Part shown: piece after piece, positions 1 through 8,034 of the stretch | How the letters are laid out: every line of letters starts with the position of its first letter | Numbering within the stretch: position 1 is the first letter of the stretch | DNA from: Croceibacterium ferulae | Lineage (GTDB): Bacteria; Pseudomonadota; Alphaproteobacteria; Sphingomonadales; Sphingomonadaceae | DNA length: 64,000 nucleotides | Reading direction: 5' to 3' | Assembly: GCF_003660445.1 (NCBI RefSeq) | Contig: NZ_QZVQ01000002.1 | Location: forward strand, 478,272 to 542,271 | Notes under the pieces: model-generated | Databases searched by the model: none | Told to the model about the DNA's origin: nothing | The model's input: only the letters and a program-made list of their open reading frames with translations | Made by a program: the position numbers and the translations under genes

Positions 1-449
1 TCCAGACCGGCCGCGTCATCGACACGATGCGCCGCGCGGCCGAGATCGTGGAGCCGCACGGACTGGTGATGGTGATGGAGCCGCTGAACACGCTCACCAA
101 TCATCCCGGCGCGTTCCTGCAGACCATTCCGCAGGGCTTCGCCATCGCCAAGGGTGTCGGTAGCCCGGCGGTGAAGGTCCTCGCCGATCTGTATCACGAG
201 CAGATTCAGGCCGGGAACCTGATCCGGACCCTGGAGACCTGCTGGGACGAGATCGCCTATCTCCAGTTCGGCGACAATCCGGGCCGCAAGGAACCCGGCA
301 CGGGGGAGATCAATTATGGCAACATCGTCCGCTGGTTGCGTGCGCGGCAATTCGCCGGCGTGATCGGCATGGAGCACGGCAATTCGGTGGAAGGTCGCGA
401 TGGCGAGGACCGGCTTCTCGCCGCCTATCGCGCGATCGACGCGGCATGA
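1..449 (+). CDS. Hydroxypyruvate isomerase-like TIM-barrel protein, 5' truncated
   Basis: The reading frame is open from the window edge and stops at 447-449, so only the C-terminal part (about 149 residues) is visible. It reads like the hydroxypyruvate isomerase / AP-endonuclease-2 TIM-barrel family: an MEPLNT strand end, then LADLYHEQI, then the GEINY and GMEHGNS segments, which carry the acidic metal ligands in this family. Its stop overlaps the next start by four bases (ATGA), so it is translationally coupled to the DUF1080 gene. In this operon a role in handling a 3-keto sugar or its breakdown product is more likely than true hydroxypyruvate isomerisation, but that is inference. Whether it carries an export signal cannot be seen. 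Confidence 0.8.
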   Translation, partial: QTGRVIDTMRRAAEIVEPHGLVMVMEPLNTLTNHPGAFLQTIPQGFAIAKGVGSPAVKVLADLYHEQIQAGNLIRTLETCWDEIAYLQFGDNPGRKEPGTGEINYGNIVRWLRARQFAGVIGMEHGNSVEGRDGEDRLLAAYRAIDAA

Positions 450-1285
450 AGGCGCAAGACCTGAACGGGGCCGCATGGGCCACCCTCTTCGCAATTGCCA
501 CGACAGGGAGCGCGGCCATCGCACAGGAACGGCCCGGCTTCACCGACACGCCGGTGCTGCCCGACGGCAAGTGGCGCGTGCATGATGCGGACCGGCCGGC
601 CCCCGACGTCGTCACGCCGGGCGCGATGCCTGGTGCCCCGCCCTCGGACGCCATCGTGCTGTTCGATGGCGGCTCGCTCGACGCGTGGCAGCCGCAGGGC
701 GGCGCATGGATTATCGAGGATGGCGTGCTCACCGTCCCTCCACGCACGCCAGATGGCGGGGAGAATGCGCTCGTCAGCAAGCAGAGCTTCGGCGATGTGC
801 AGATGCACCTGGAGTTCCGGTCGCCCAACCCGCTCGAGAAAAGCTCGCAGGATCGCGGCAATAGCGGCATCTGGTTCATGCAGCGCTACGAGATCCAGAT
901 CTTGGATGGCTTCGACAACCCGACCTATGCCGATGGCACGGTTGGCGCGATCTATGGGTGGAAGCCGCCGCTGGTGAACCCGTCGCGCCCGCCGGGCGAA
1001 TGGCAGAGCTACGACATCGTGTTCGAGCGTCCGCGCTTCGGCCCCGCGGGCGAGCTGCTGCGCCCCGCCTATGTCACGGCCTTCCTCAACGGCGTGCTGG
1101 TGCAGCACCGGCAACCCTGGCTGGGCGGCACGATCTGGCGCCAGGTCGGCCGATATGAACCGCATGGCGACGCAGAGCCGATCCAGCTGCAGGATCACGA
1201 TTCGCCGGTATCGTTCCGCAACATCTGGGTACGCCCGCTGCCGGAAGCCGCCAGCAGCCATGATTTCGAAGGTGAGGTGAAATGA
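446..1285 (+). CDS. DUF1080 / 3-keto-disaccharide hydrolase family protein
   Basis: 279 residues with a Sec-type signal (hydrophobic stretch to about residue 30, AIAQ cleavage region). The mature part has the concanavalin-like DUF1080 fold: a VLFDGGSLDAWQ opening strand near residue 72, FGDVQMHLEFRSP, NSGIWFMQRYEIQILD and a late PVSFRNIWVRPL strand. Members of this family cleave 3-keto-glycosides made by glucoside 3-dehydrogenases. The start overlaps the upstream stop and the stop overlaps the next start, both as ATGA. The neighbouring FAD dehydrogenase subunits strongly support a 3-keto-glycoside role in the periplasm. The substrate is not evident from sequence. Confidence 0.85.
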   Translation: MKAQDLNGAAWATLFAIATTGSAAIAQERPGFTDTPVLPDGKWRVHDADRPAPDVVTPGAMPGAPPSDAIVLFDGGSLDAWQPQGGAWIIEDGVLTVPPRTPDGGENALVSKQSFGDVQMHLEFRSPNPLEKSSQDRGNSGIWFMQRYEIQILDGFDNPTYADGTVGAIYGWKPPLVNPSRPPGEWQSYDIVFERPRFGPAGELLRPAYVTAFLNGVLVQHRQPWLGGTIWRQVGRYEPHGDAEPIQLQDHDSPVSFRNIWVRPLPEAASSHDFEGEVK

Positions 1286-1842
1286 ACATCGATCGAAGGG
1301 ATGCGCTGGCGGGCATGGTGGCGATGTTCGGCGCCAGCCTGTTCGCGCCGATCGCCCGCGCGGCCGCCACCCAGATGGTGCCGATCAGCGACGGTCCGCC
1401 AATCGTCGCGGTCTTCAGCCCGCAGCAACGCGCATTGATGGTCGCGTTGAGCGAGCGGGTGATGCCCACCACCGACACGCCCGGCGCGATCGAGGCCGGC
1501 GTTCCGGACTTTGTCGAGAAGCTGCTGGCGGACTGGGCCCTGCCGGAGGATCGCACGCCCATTCTCGCCGGTCTCGACGCGATCGAGGCGCGCAGCCTGG
1601 CCGATAACGGCGTCTCCGCCGCCATGGCGACACCGGAGCAGCAGGATGCCCTGCTGACGCTGGCGATGAATGATGCGCTGCCCGGTGGCGCCGCCTTCTT
1701 TGAACCGTTCCGCCAGATTGTCCTCACCGGATACTTCACGTCCGAAGTCGGCATCATGCAGGAACGCGAATATCTGCCGGTCCCCGGGCGCTATGATGGC
1801 GCCTACCCCTACGCTCAGGTCAACAAGGTATTTTCGTCATGA
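1282..1842 (+). CDS. Gluconate 2-dehydrogenase subunit 3 family protein (small subunit of FAD sugar dehydrogenase)
   Basis: 186 residues. The N-terminus is Tat-like (twin Arg at residues 5-6 followed by a hydrophobic stretch and an ARA site). The rest matches the gluconate-2-dehydrogenase subunit 3 family: an LSERVMPTTDTPGA motif near residue 55 and a C-terminal GYFTSEVGI segment ahead of the YLPVPGRYDG end. In FAD-dependent glucose and glucoside 3-dehydrogenases this small subunit carries the Tat signal and takes the signal-less GMC subunit across the membrane. The GMC subunit lies two genes downstream. It is coupled by ATGA overlaps on both sides. Confidence 0.85.
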   Translation: MNIDRRDALAGMVAMFGASLFAPIARAAATQMVPISDGPPIVAVFSPQQRALMVALSERVMPTTDTPGAIEAGVPDFVEKLLADWALPEDRTPILAGLDAIEARSLADNGVSAAMATPEQQDALLTLAMNDALPGGAAFFEPFRQIVLTGYFTSEVGIMQEREYLPVPGRYDGAYPYAQVNKVFSS

Positions 1843-2684
1843 TGATCAGCCGGCGGCGCTGGATGGCGGGCGGTGCCGCGCTTGCGACGACCCTGGCCGC
1901 ACGGCCGCTGATTGCCGCGACCGTCACGGCACCGGCACGGCCCATCGGCCTTCAGCTGTATACGGTGCGGGAGCTGTTCTCGCGCGATCCGATGGGCACG
2001 CTCGAGCAGATTGCCGCGATCGGCTATCGCGAGGTCGAGTTCGGTGGTGGCGGGTATGACACGATGGACCATGCCGCCTTGCGGGCGACGATGGACCGCA
2101 CCGGGCTGACCTCCCCCTCCATCCATGTCGGATATGAAGCGATGGAGGCCGATCTCGACGGAGCGGTGGCCATGGCGCAGACCCTGGGCGCCGACACGAT
2201 CATCATGCCGTGGATGGGCGAGGCGCACCGCACGGCCGAAGCCTGGCCGGTGGCGGTCGCGAATTTCAACCGCTGGGCCGAGCAGCTCAGCAAGGTCGGG
2301 ATCGGCTTTGGCTATCACAATCACGATTTCGAATTCACGGAAAAGCCTGGCGGTCGCAGCCTGTTCGACACGCTGGTGGCGGAATCCGATCCGCAACTGG
2401 TGCAGATCGAGCTCGACCTGTACTGGGCCATTGCCGCCGGCGAGGATCCCAAGGCGATCATCGCCCGTCTGCCCGGCCGCATCTACGCCTATCACGTCAA
2501 GGATCGTACTGCCGCGGGCGAGATGACCAGCGTCGGCGAAGGGACGATCGACTTTGCCGACATCTTTGCACTGAACACGGAGGCTGGGGTGAAGCACTTC
2601 TACGTCGAGAACGACCAGTCGCCCGCGCCATACCTTCCGGATATCCGGACGAGCTTTGCCGCGCTCAGCCGCCTTCGCGCATAA
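1839..2684 (+). CDS. Exported sugar isomerase/epimerase-like TIM-barrel protein
   Basis: 281 residues, with a Tat-type signal (RRR at residues 5-7, hydrophobic region to about residue 27). The mature domain is a xylose-isomerase-like TIM barrel: GLQLYTVRELF, GYREVEFGGGG, FGYHNHDFEF, QIELDLYWA and YHVKD, which supply the usual Glu/His/Asp metal site. Cytoplasmic relatives act on sugar phosphates, but an exported copy beside a DUF1080 hydrolase points to periplasmic 3-keto sugars or 3-keto-glycosides, possibly by elimination or isomerisation. That assignment is inference. The start overlaps the small-subunit stop, and the GMC gene follows after 18 bases. Confidence 0.8.
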   Translation: MMISRRRWMAGGAALATTLAARPLIAATVTAPARPIGLQLYTVRELFSRDPMGTLEQIAAIGYREVEFGGGGYDTMDHAALRATMDRTGLTSPSIHVGYEAMEADLDGAVAMAQTLGADTIIMPWMGEAHRTAEAWPVAVANFNRWAEQLSKVGIGFGYHNHDFEFTEKPGGRSLFDTLVAESDPQLVQIELDLYWAIAAGEDPKAIIARLPGRIYAYHVKDRTAAGEMTSVGEGTIDFADIFALNTEAGVKHFYVENDQSPAPYLPDIRTSFAALSRLRA

Positions 2685-2702
2685 TATCGGGGATCGTCGC
2701 AA

Positions 2703-4379
2703 ATGGCCAACATGTTCGATGCGATCGTCGTCGGTTCCGGGGTAAGCGGTGGCTGGGCGGCAAAGGAGCTCACCGAGAAGGGCTTGCGCGTGCTGATGCT
2801 TGATCGCGGGGTCATGGTCGAACACGGCCAGGACTACGAGTTCGACGGTGCCCCCGCCTTTGCCGTGCCCGGGCGAGACATGATGCCGCCGGCGTTGCTG
2901 GAAAGCGATTATTTCATCGCCAAACACGGCTACGTCGCGCCCTCCACCCGCAAGTTCTACAATAACGACCGGCTGAACCCCTACGCCTATGGTGAGGGCG
3001 AAAAGTTCTACTGGATCCGCCCAGGTGCGGTCGGCGGCAAGTCCCTGATCTGGGGGCGCTGGAGCTTCCGCTGGGCGCCCGAGGATTTCGAGGCGAACAA
3101 GCGCGATGGGGTCGGGATCGACTGGCCGATCCGGTACGATGATATCGCCCCGTGGTACGATTACGTGGAGAACACGATCGGCGTCTCCGGATCGCGGGAG
3201 AACCTCCCTTACCTGCCGGACAGCCAGTTCCAGCCACCGATGCAGATGAACATCGCGGAGAACTGGCTGAAGGAGCGGCTGGAGGCGACATCGCCGGGGC
3301 GCAAGCTGATCAATGCCCGGCTGTCCAACATCACGGAGGACAAGCCGGAACACGGCCGCACCAAATGCCAGTACCGCAACCAGTGTGGCCGGGGCTGCTC
3401 GTTTGGTGCCTATTTCTCGACCCAGGCGGTGACGCTTCCCGCCGCCCGTGCCACGGACAGGCTCACGCTGCGATCGGACGCGGTGGTGACCAGTCTTGAA
3501 TACGACTCGGCGACCAAGCGCGTCACGGGCGTTCGGGTAGTGGACGCCAATACCGGGCAGGCGGAGATCATCCCTGCGCGGCTGGTGTTCCTCTGCGCCT
3601 CGGCGATCGCGTCCACCCAGATCCTGCTGAATTCACGCATTCCCGACAGTGGCACGAGCCATTTTGACACGAGCGGCACGCTGGGCCGATATGTCATGGA
3701 TCACATCTTCCGTGTCGGCGTGTCGGGCGAGATCCCGGGCTTCACCGACTATATCGAATATGGCCGCCGCCCCGGGGCGGTGTACGTGCCCCGCTTCCGC
3801 AACATTGGCGGTGAGGAGGGCGTGGGCTTCCGCCGCGGCTATGGCTACCAGGGTAGCGCAAGCCGCAGCCCGGCCGCGCCGGAAGGTTTCGGCGCCGCGA
3901 TGAAGCACGGCATGCGCCAATACGGACCCTGGCGCTTCAGCATGGGCGCGTTCGGCGAGTGCCTGCCTTACGAAGACAATCGGGTCAGCCTGCACGCAGA
4001 CCGAACGGATCGCTTCGGAATGCCGTTGATGCGCTTCGACGTGACCTTCCGCGACAACGAGCTTCGCATGATGGACGATGCACGCATTGAAGGCGAAAAG
4101 ATGCTGCGCGCGGCCGGCCTGTCCAACGTGACAAGTGGCCGGAGCGAGCACGTCCCCGGCGACGCGATCCACGAGATGGGTGGCGCCCGCATGGGCGCCG
4201 ATCCCCGGCAATCGGTGCTCAACAAATGGAGCCAGGCGCACGACGCCGCGAACCTGTTCGTCACCGATGGAGCCCAGATGGCGTCGATCTCGTGCGTGAA
4301 CCCCTCACTGACCTTCATGGCGCTCACCGCCCGTGCCGCCGACCACGCGGTGAAGGAGATGGAAGCGGGGGCAATCTAG
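2703..4379 (+). CDS. GMC oxidoreductase, catalytic subunit of FAD-dependent sugar dehydrogenase
   Basis: 558 residues. The Rossmann FAD motif (VGSGVSGGWAAKEL) is at residues about 10-23. Near the C-terminus are the GMC active-site segments HEMGGARMG and CVNPSLTFM, with the catalytic His and Asn. There is no signal peptide, consistent with export together with the Tat small subunit encoded at 1282. Cys222, Cys228 and Cys232 form a CX5CX3C motif like that binding the [3Fe-4S] cluster in FAD glucose dehydrogenase. Caulobacter LacA and other glucoside 3-dehydrogenases share this architecture. Probable reaction: oxidation of the C3 hydroxyl of a glycoside, with electrons passed to a cytochrome c. 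Confidence 0.88.
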   Translation: MANMFDAIVVGSGVSGGWAAKELTEKGLRVLMLDRGVMVEHGQDYEFDGAPAFAVPGRDMMPPALLESDYFIAKHGYVAPSTRKFYNNDRLNPYAYGEGEKFYWIRPGAVGGKSLIWGRWSFRWAPEDFEANKRDGVGIDWPIRYDDIAPWYDYVENTIGVSGSRENLPYLPDSQFQPPMQMNIAENWLKERLEATSPGRKLINARLSNITEDKPEHGRTKCQYRNQCGRGCSFGAYFSTQAVTLPAARATDRLTLRSDAVVTSLEYDSATKRVTGVRVVDANTGQAEIIPARLVFLCASAIASTQILLNSRIPDSGTSHFDTSGTLGRYVMDHIFRVGVSGEIPGFTDYIEYGRRPGAVYVPRFRNIGGEEGVGFRRGYGYQGSASRSPAAPEGFGAAMKHGMRQYGPWRFSMGAFGECLPYEDNRVSLHADRTDRFGMPLMRFDVTFRDNELRMMDDARIEGEKMLRAAGLSNVTSGRSEHVPGDAIHEMGGARMGADPRQSVLNKWSQAHDAANLFVTDGAQMASISCVNPSLTFMALTARAADHAVKEMEAGAI

Positions 4380-4387
4380 CGGCGGTG

Positions 4388-4418
4388 GCTGCCAGGCCCT
4401 GTGCACGAGCCTGGCAGC
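4388..4418. terminator. Stem-loop between convergent GMC and cytochrome genes
   Basis: Perfect 10-bp inverted repeat, GCTGCCAGGC at 4388-4397 and GCCTGGCAGC at 4409-4418, with an 11-base loop. It starts 9 bases after the GMC stop codon and ends 17 bases before the convergent cytochrome stop. It has no T-run on either side, so it is terminator-like rather than a proven intrinsic terminator. Confidence 0.45.
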
Positions 4419-4435
4419 ACCGGAAGGATGCGGCC

Positions 4436-4819
4436 TTACTTCGCCCGGCCGAGGTAATCGATGACCGCCCTGCGCTGTGCCGCATCGGGCAGGGCCACGA
4501 ACATCCTGGTGCCCCGCACCGTATTTGTCGGGGACGCGAGGAAGCGGTCAAGATTGGCGGGGGTCCAGGTCAGATCGGATGCCTTCATCGCCGCCGAATA
4601 TTTGAACGTTCCCGCTCCCGCCTGCCGGCCAACCACCCCGAACAGGTTGGGTCCGGCGGTGGCGGCGCGATCGGCCGCGATCTGGTGGCAGGCGGCGCAG
4701 CGTTGCCGGAAAACCGCTTCTCCATTCGGTGCCGGCTGCGCGGCGACGCTGGGAACAAAGGACGCGCCGCCAACGGCAAGCAGGACGGCGCCTGCACACA
4801 ACAAAGCTTGATAATTCAT
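4436..4819 (-). CDS. Periplasmic class I cytochrome c, likely electron acceptor of the sugar dehydrogenase
   Basis: 127 residues from the second of two in-frame ATGs. The first, at 4825, has a GAGAAG directly abutting it; the same GAGAAG sits at proper spacing from 4819. A Sec signal ends near SVAAQ. The single haem site is CAACH, about residues 44-48, and a Met in RGTRMFV is a candidate distal ligand. The size and the GPNLFGVVGR and FKYSAAM segments fit a small class I cytochrome c. It is convergent with the GMC gene and probably replaces the cytochrome subunit found in FAD glucose or glucoside 3-dehydrogenase trimers. Transcription is separate from the operon. Confidence 0.85.
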   Translation of the reverse strand: MNYQALLCAGAVLLAVGGASFVPSVAAQPAPNGEAVFRQRCAACHQIAADRAATAGPNLFGVVGRQAGAGTFKYSAAMKASDLTWTPANLDRFLASPTNTVRGTRMFVALPDAAQRRAVIDYLGRAK

Positions 4820-4936
4820 CGGCATCTTCTCGACTGTGCGGAGGAGTCGCGCCCCTGCGCTTATTGCTGAACGAGTCGCCCACGATCATACAGCAGCCTC
4901 CGGCACCGGCAATCGCGGGCGAATTGGTCCTGTCCA

Positions 4937-4956
4937 GCTTGGCTTGGCTTGGCTTG
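4937..4956. repeat. Four tandem GCTTG units
   Basis: A 5-base unit, GCTTG, is repeated four times without change in the gap between the cytochrome start and the end of the next gene. It is a simple repeat that could vary by slippage. No function is evident. Confidence 0.7.
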
Positions 4957-4968
4957 GCCTGCCGTCTT

Positions 4969-7900
4969 TCAGTGTTGCCAGCGGATCGTTGTCGCACCCG
5001 CGGGCAGGATGAGCAGCCCGTCCCTGACAGGTGCCCGCCTGCCATTCACGAGAGCCGCTCCGGGCTCACTCGCAAAGGGCCAAGGCACTGCCAGACCGTT
5101 CGGAGGCGCAGCGGTGCCGGCCACTGACATCTCCAGTGCGCCGTTCCGCTCCCGAGCCGTCAGGTCGATCGTGCCCCAGCGGGTGCGCATTCCCCTGACC
5201 CGCACCCCATCCCCGGCAAGCCATTCCGGCGTCAGTCCTGCCACCAGCACCAGCCGGTCCGCCCCGATATCCTCGTATGCGAACAGGTCCAGCGCTGCGC
5301 GGATGTAATCGGACGCGACCCAGGCATGGGGCATGTCGCCGATGAAGCGGATTTCCCGCGGATCGCGACCGACCACTTCCGCCCAGCCGTTCCACGCCTG
5401 CGGACGGCGATCGGCCATGTAGCTGTCGAGCAGCGCATTGGCATCATCCCGCCGTCGCAGCCGCACCAGAGCCGAGACATTGCGCAGTTCGTAGGGTGTG
5501 TAGTCCGCCCAGTCCGCTCCCGGTTCCTGACGTCCCAGCACCCGTTCGACCTGCCGGGTGAAGGTCCGGTCGAGCAGCTCGGGATCAAGCCGGGCCTGTT
5601 CGCCCGCAGGGTCCAGCGCCATGGTGGTGGAGGTTGCATCGAAATCACCCAGGCTGGTGGCGCCGGGAATGTAATCGATGTTCCAGTGATCCACCGCCGC
5701 ATGGATGGCGGCGTGGATGTCGCCGGCGAACTGGTCGCGTTGCGCCGCGATGGCGGCCGCTTCAGGCTTGTCCAGCACAGTGGCCGCAAACGCCGCGTCC
5801 TTGTAGCCCGCAAGGCCCCAGAAATCATCCCACAGGCTGTATTGCGGCTTGGCTGAATAGGCCTCGTGGCTGATGGATGGCGGCAGCAGGCCGTACAGCA
5901 TCCGCCGCCCGGGGATCTGGTTTGCGGCCGTCCGTTCGGACAGACGCTGGGCATCCATGTACCGCCGCGCTGCATCCAGGCGGGGCCAGTCCCGCTCCAG
6001 CGACGCGCGATCGCCTGTGTAGCGATAGAGCTGCGTGACGAGGTGGATATACTCCCCCTGGCTGTCATTCTCCGGCACCGGATCGGGGCCGCGCGCATCG
6101 ACGCAGCAAGGCACCTTGCCATTGTCGAACAGCTTCGTCCCGTACCAGTCGGCGAAGGCGCGCACCGGCCCGGGCTGCCCCAGGCGCAGCAGCGTATCGC
6201 CCATCATCGCGCCATCCCGGATCCAGCTGCGCGCATAGGAGCGCGTGCCCGGCTTCAGCGCCGGCCCGTCCCGGCTCATCAACACATGGGCCAATGCCGT
6301 GCGGACCGTGTCGGCCACGGGCTGCTTGTCTCGCGGCACGGACAGCTCCACGCCGCCCAGCGTCTCGCGCCAGTAATCGGCGGTTTGGGCGATTGCCGCA
6401 TCGAAGGCGGCCCTGTCCTCCGGCACCTCGTCGCCCAGCACTACCGGCAGATCGAAACTTTCCCCCGGAGCCAGTGCGACCGTCCACCTCATGGTCGCCG
6501 AGCCGAGGGCTGCCGGGTCGTCGATCGTTGGCGCCCCGTCGACGCTGGCCGGGTTCGCCAGAGCACCATGGTCGAAAGGTCGGGCGGCGACGGCTTGCGG
6601 TGCGACAAGCGGCACCACCTGCCGCGTGATCGCCGGATCGCCCGTCAGAGCGGATGGCGTGGTTACGGCCAGCCGGTTACCATCCCATGTGATGCCGGAG
6701 ATCGGACTGACGCCGCCCTGCTGCGACAGGAACTGGGCCGGAGGGTTCACTTGGAACGGTCGCACGGCAAGCGCCAGCGTCAGGTTGCGCGGCGCGGAAC
6801 CCGTGTTGGTCAGGCGATAGCGGGCCAGCAGGCGTGGACTGTGCTGATCGGCGGTCAGCGCAGTGTCCAGCGTCCACCCCTGTCCTGCCCAGGTGACATG
6901 GGGAAGCGGCAGGTAGCCGTCCGCCAACCCCTGGCGGCTTTCCACCTCCGCCCAGCCGACTGGCTGTTCGCCATCGATGATGAAGGGCTCAATGGAGAAG
7001 CCGCCCTTGGCGACCTCGATCGCACCATCTTCCCCGATCACGCCGCTGACCGCACCGCCATCGCTGGCCGCCAGCGTCCAATAGCTTTGTTCGGTAAAGC
7101 CGCGCGGATAGGTGCCACGCGGAGCATCCTTGGCCAGCGCGGTGATGATCGCGTTGGGCGTTTCCGACCATTCGCGCGGCAACACTGCGATCTCGGCCAG
7201 TTGCGCCGGCCGATCCGTGACAATGCGCAGCCACGCCGCTTCCGTCTGCGGCAAAGGGAGCAGGTCGCGGGCGCCATCTCCGCCTTCGACCGCGCGCAGC
7301 AAGCGCCATTCGCTTCCGTCGTCCGATGCCTCGACGCGATAGGCGCTGGCGAAATCCTCCGGTGCCCAGTCCAGCGCCAGTCCGCCCAGTTCGCGGCGCC
7401 CGCCGAGGTCGACCACCAGCGGCCGCGTCAGCGACACCGCCGTGTCGGCGCGCCCGTCCAGCACCGCGGGTTCGCTGGCCGTCGGTTCCGGGGGCGGACC
7501 CGCAGGCGGCAGGGCTTCAAGACGAAGGTCGTCGACTTCGAGCATGCCCTCCCCACCATCCCGGCCGCGGACCACCACGATCTCCACCGCCTGGGTGGAA
7601 CGCAGGCGCTTGTCGTCGGTCGGTCCCCAGGCGAACTCCACGTCTCGCGGGCGCAACCGCAGCGTCTGCCAGTCGCCCGTGGGCCGGAAGTCCGGGCGCT
7701 GCACCCACCAGACATTGCTGCCATCGGCATCGGTGAACTTGATCTGCAGATCGTTCAAGCCGCCCGTGCCGCGCACCCTGACCGTCAGGAGGAAGTTGTC
7801 GGGCCATTGGATCGGCAGCGCGCGGCGGGCGACGGCATATCCCGAAACCTGCCCGAAATCGTATCGAAGCGTCAGGGCGCCATCGGCGTCACCCACCTCG

Positions 7901-8034
7901 GCGGCAACGCCGTCCGACCCGCTCGCGCCCCATGCACCCGGCCGGTCGAACCCGTCGAGCAGGGTCGGGCCTTGCGCGCCTGCCGTCGCGGCGATGGCCA
8001 GCAGCGGCAGCATCAGCAGGGTGGAACGCCTCAT
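4969..8034 (-). CDS. Exported six-hairpin glycosidase-like protein with discoidin-type domain
   Basis: About 1,021 residues from an ATG at 8034, which overlaps the upstream GH144 stop as ATGA. A longer frame runs on to 8109, but a Sec signal starts at this ATG (RRSTLLMLPLLAIAATAGAQ). After it come a jelly-roll carbohydrate-binding-like region (to about residue 190), an F5/8 type C-like segment (about 200-290), a beta-rich region (300-560), and a C-terminal alpha/alpha barrel with RSYARSWIRDGAMMG, ENDSQGEYIHLV and SLWDDFWGL. These resemble GH15/GH65-like six-hairpin glycosidases. It is the last gene of a minus-strand group with GH144 and a TonB receptor. I do not recognise a characterised GH family, so substrate and reaction are unknown. 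Confidence 0.75.
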   Translation of the reverse strand: MRRSTLLMLPLLAIAATAGAQGPTLLDGFDRPGAWGASGSDGVAAEVGDADGALTLRYDFGQVSGYAVARRALPIQWPDNFLLTVRVRGTGGLNDLQIKFTDADGSNVWWVQRPDFRPTGDWQTLRLRPRDVEFAWGPTDDKRLRSTQAVEIVVVRGRDGGEGMLEVDDLRLEALPPAGPPPEPTASEPAVLDGRADTAVSLTRPLVVDLGGRRELGGLALDWAPEDFASAYRVEASDDGSEWRLLRAVEGGDGARDLLPLPQTEAAWLRIVTDRPAQLAEIAVLPREWSETPNAIITALAKDAPRGTYPRGFTEQSYWTLAASDGGAVSGVIGEDGAIEVAKGGFSIEPFIIDGEQPVGWAEVESRQGLADGYLPLPHVTWAGQGWTLDTALTADQHSPRLLARYRLTNTGSAPRNLTLALAVRPFQVNPPAQFLSQQGGVSPISGITWDGNRLAVTTPSALTGDPAITRQVVPLVAPQAVAARPFDHGALANPASVDGAPTIDDPAALGSATMRWTVALAPGESFDLPVVLGDEVPEDRAAFDAAIAQTADYWRETLGGVELSVPRDKQPVADTVRTALAHVLMSRDGPALKPGTRSYARSWIRDGAMMGDTLLRLGQPGPVRAFADWYGTKLFDNGKVPCCVDARGPDPVPENDSQGEYIHLVTQLYRYTGDRASLERDWPRLDAARRYMDAQRLSERTAANQIPGRRMLYGLLPPSISHEAYSAKPQYSLWDDFWGLAGYKDAAFAATVLDKPEAAAIAAQRDQFAGDIHAAIHAAVDHWNIDYIPGATSLGDFDATSTTMALDPAGEQARLDPELLDRTFTRQVERVLGRQEPGADWADYTPYELRNVSALVRLRRRDDANALLDSYMADRRPQAWNGWAEVVGRDPREIRFIGDMPHAWVASDYIRAALDLFAYEDIGADRLVLVAGLTPEWLAGDGVRVRGMRTRWGTIDLTARERNGALEMSVAGTAAPPNGLAVPWPFASEPGAALVNGRRAPVRDGLLILPAGATTIRWQH

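Noticed and set aside
425..1261. Long antisense open frame over the DUF1080 gene
   Set aside because: It has no recognised domain and lies wholly over a gene with a signal peptide, ATGA coupling and clear family motifs. High GC content gives many such chance frames.
1815..3353. 512-codon antisense frame over the TIM-barrel and GMC genes
   Set aside because: Same reasoning: the opposite strand codes for two recognisable enzymes and this frame shows no motif.
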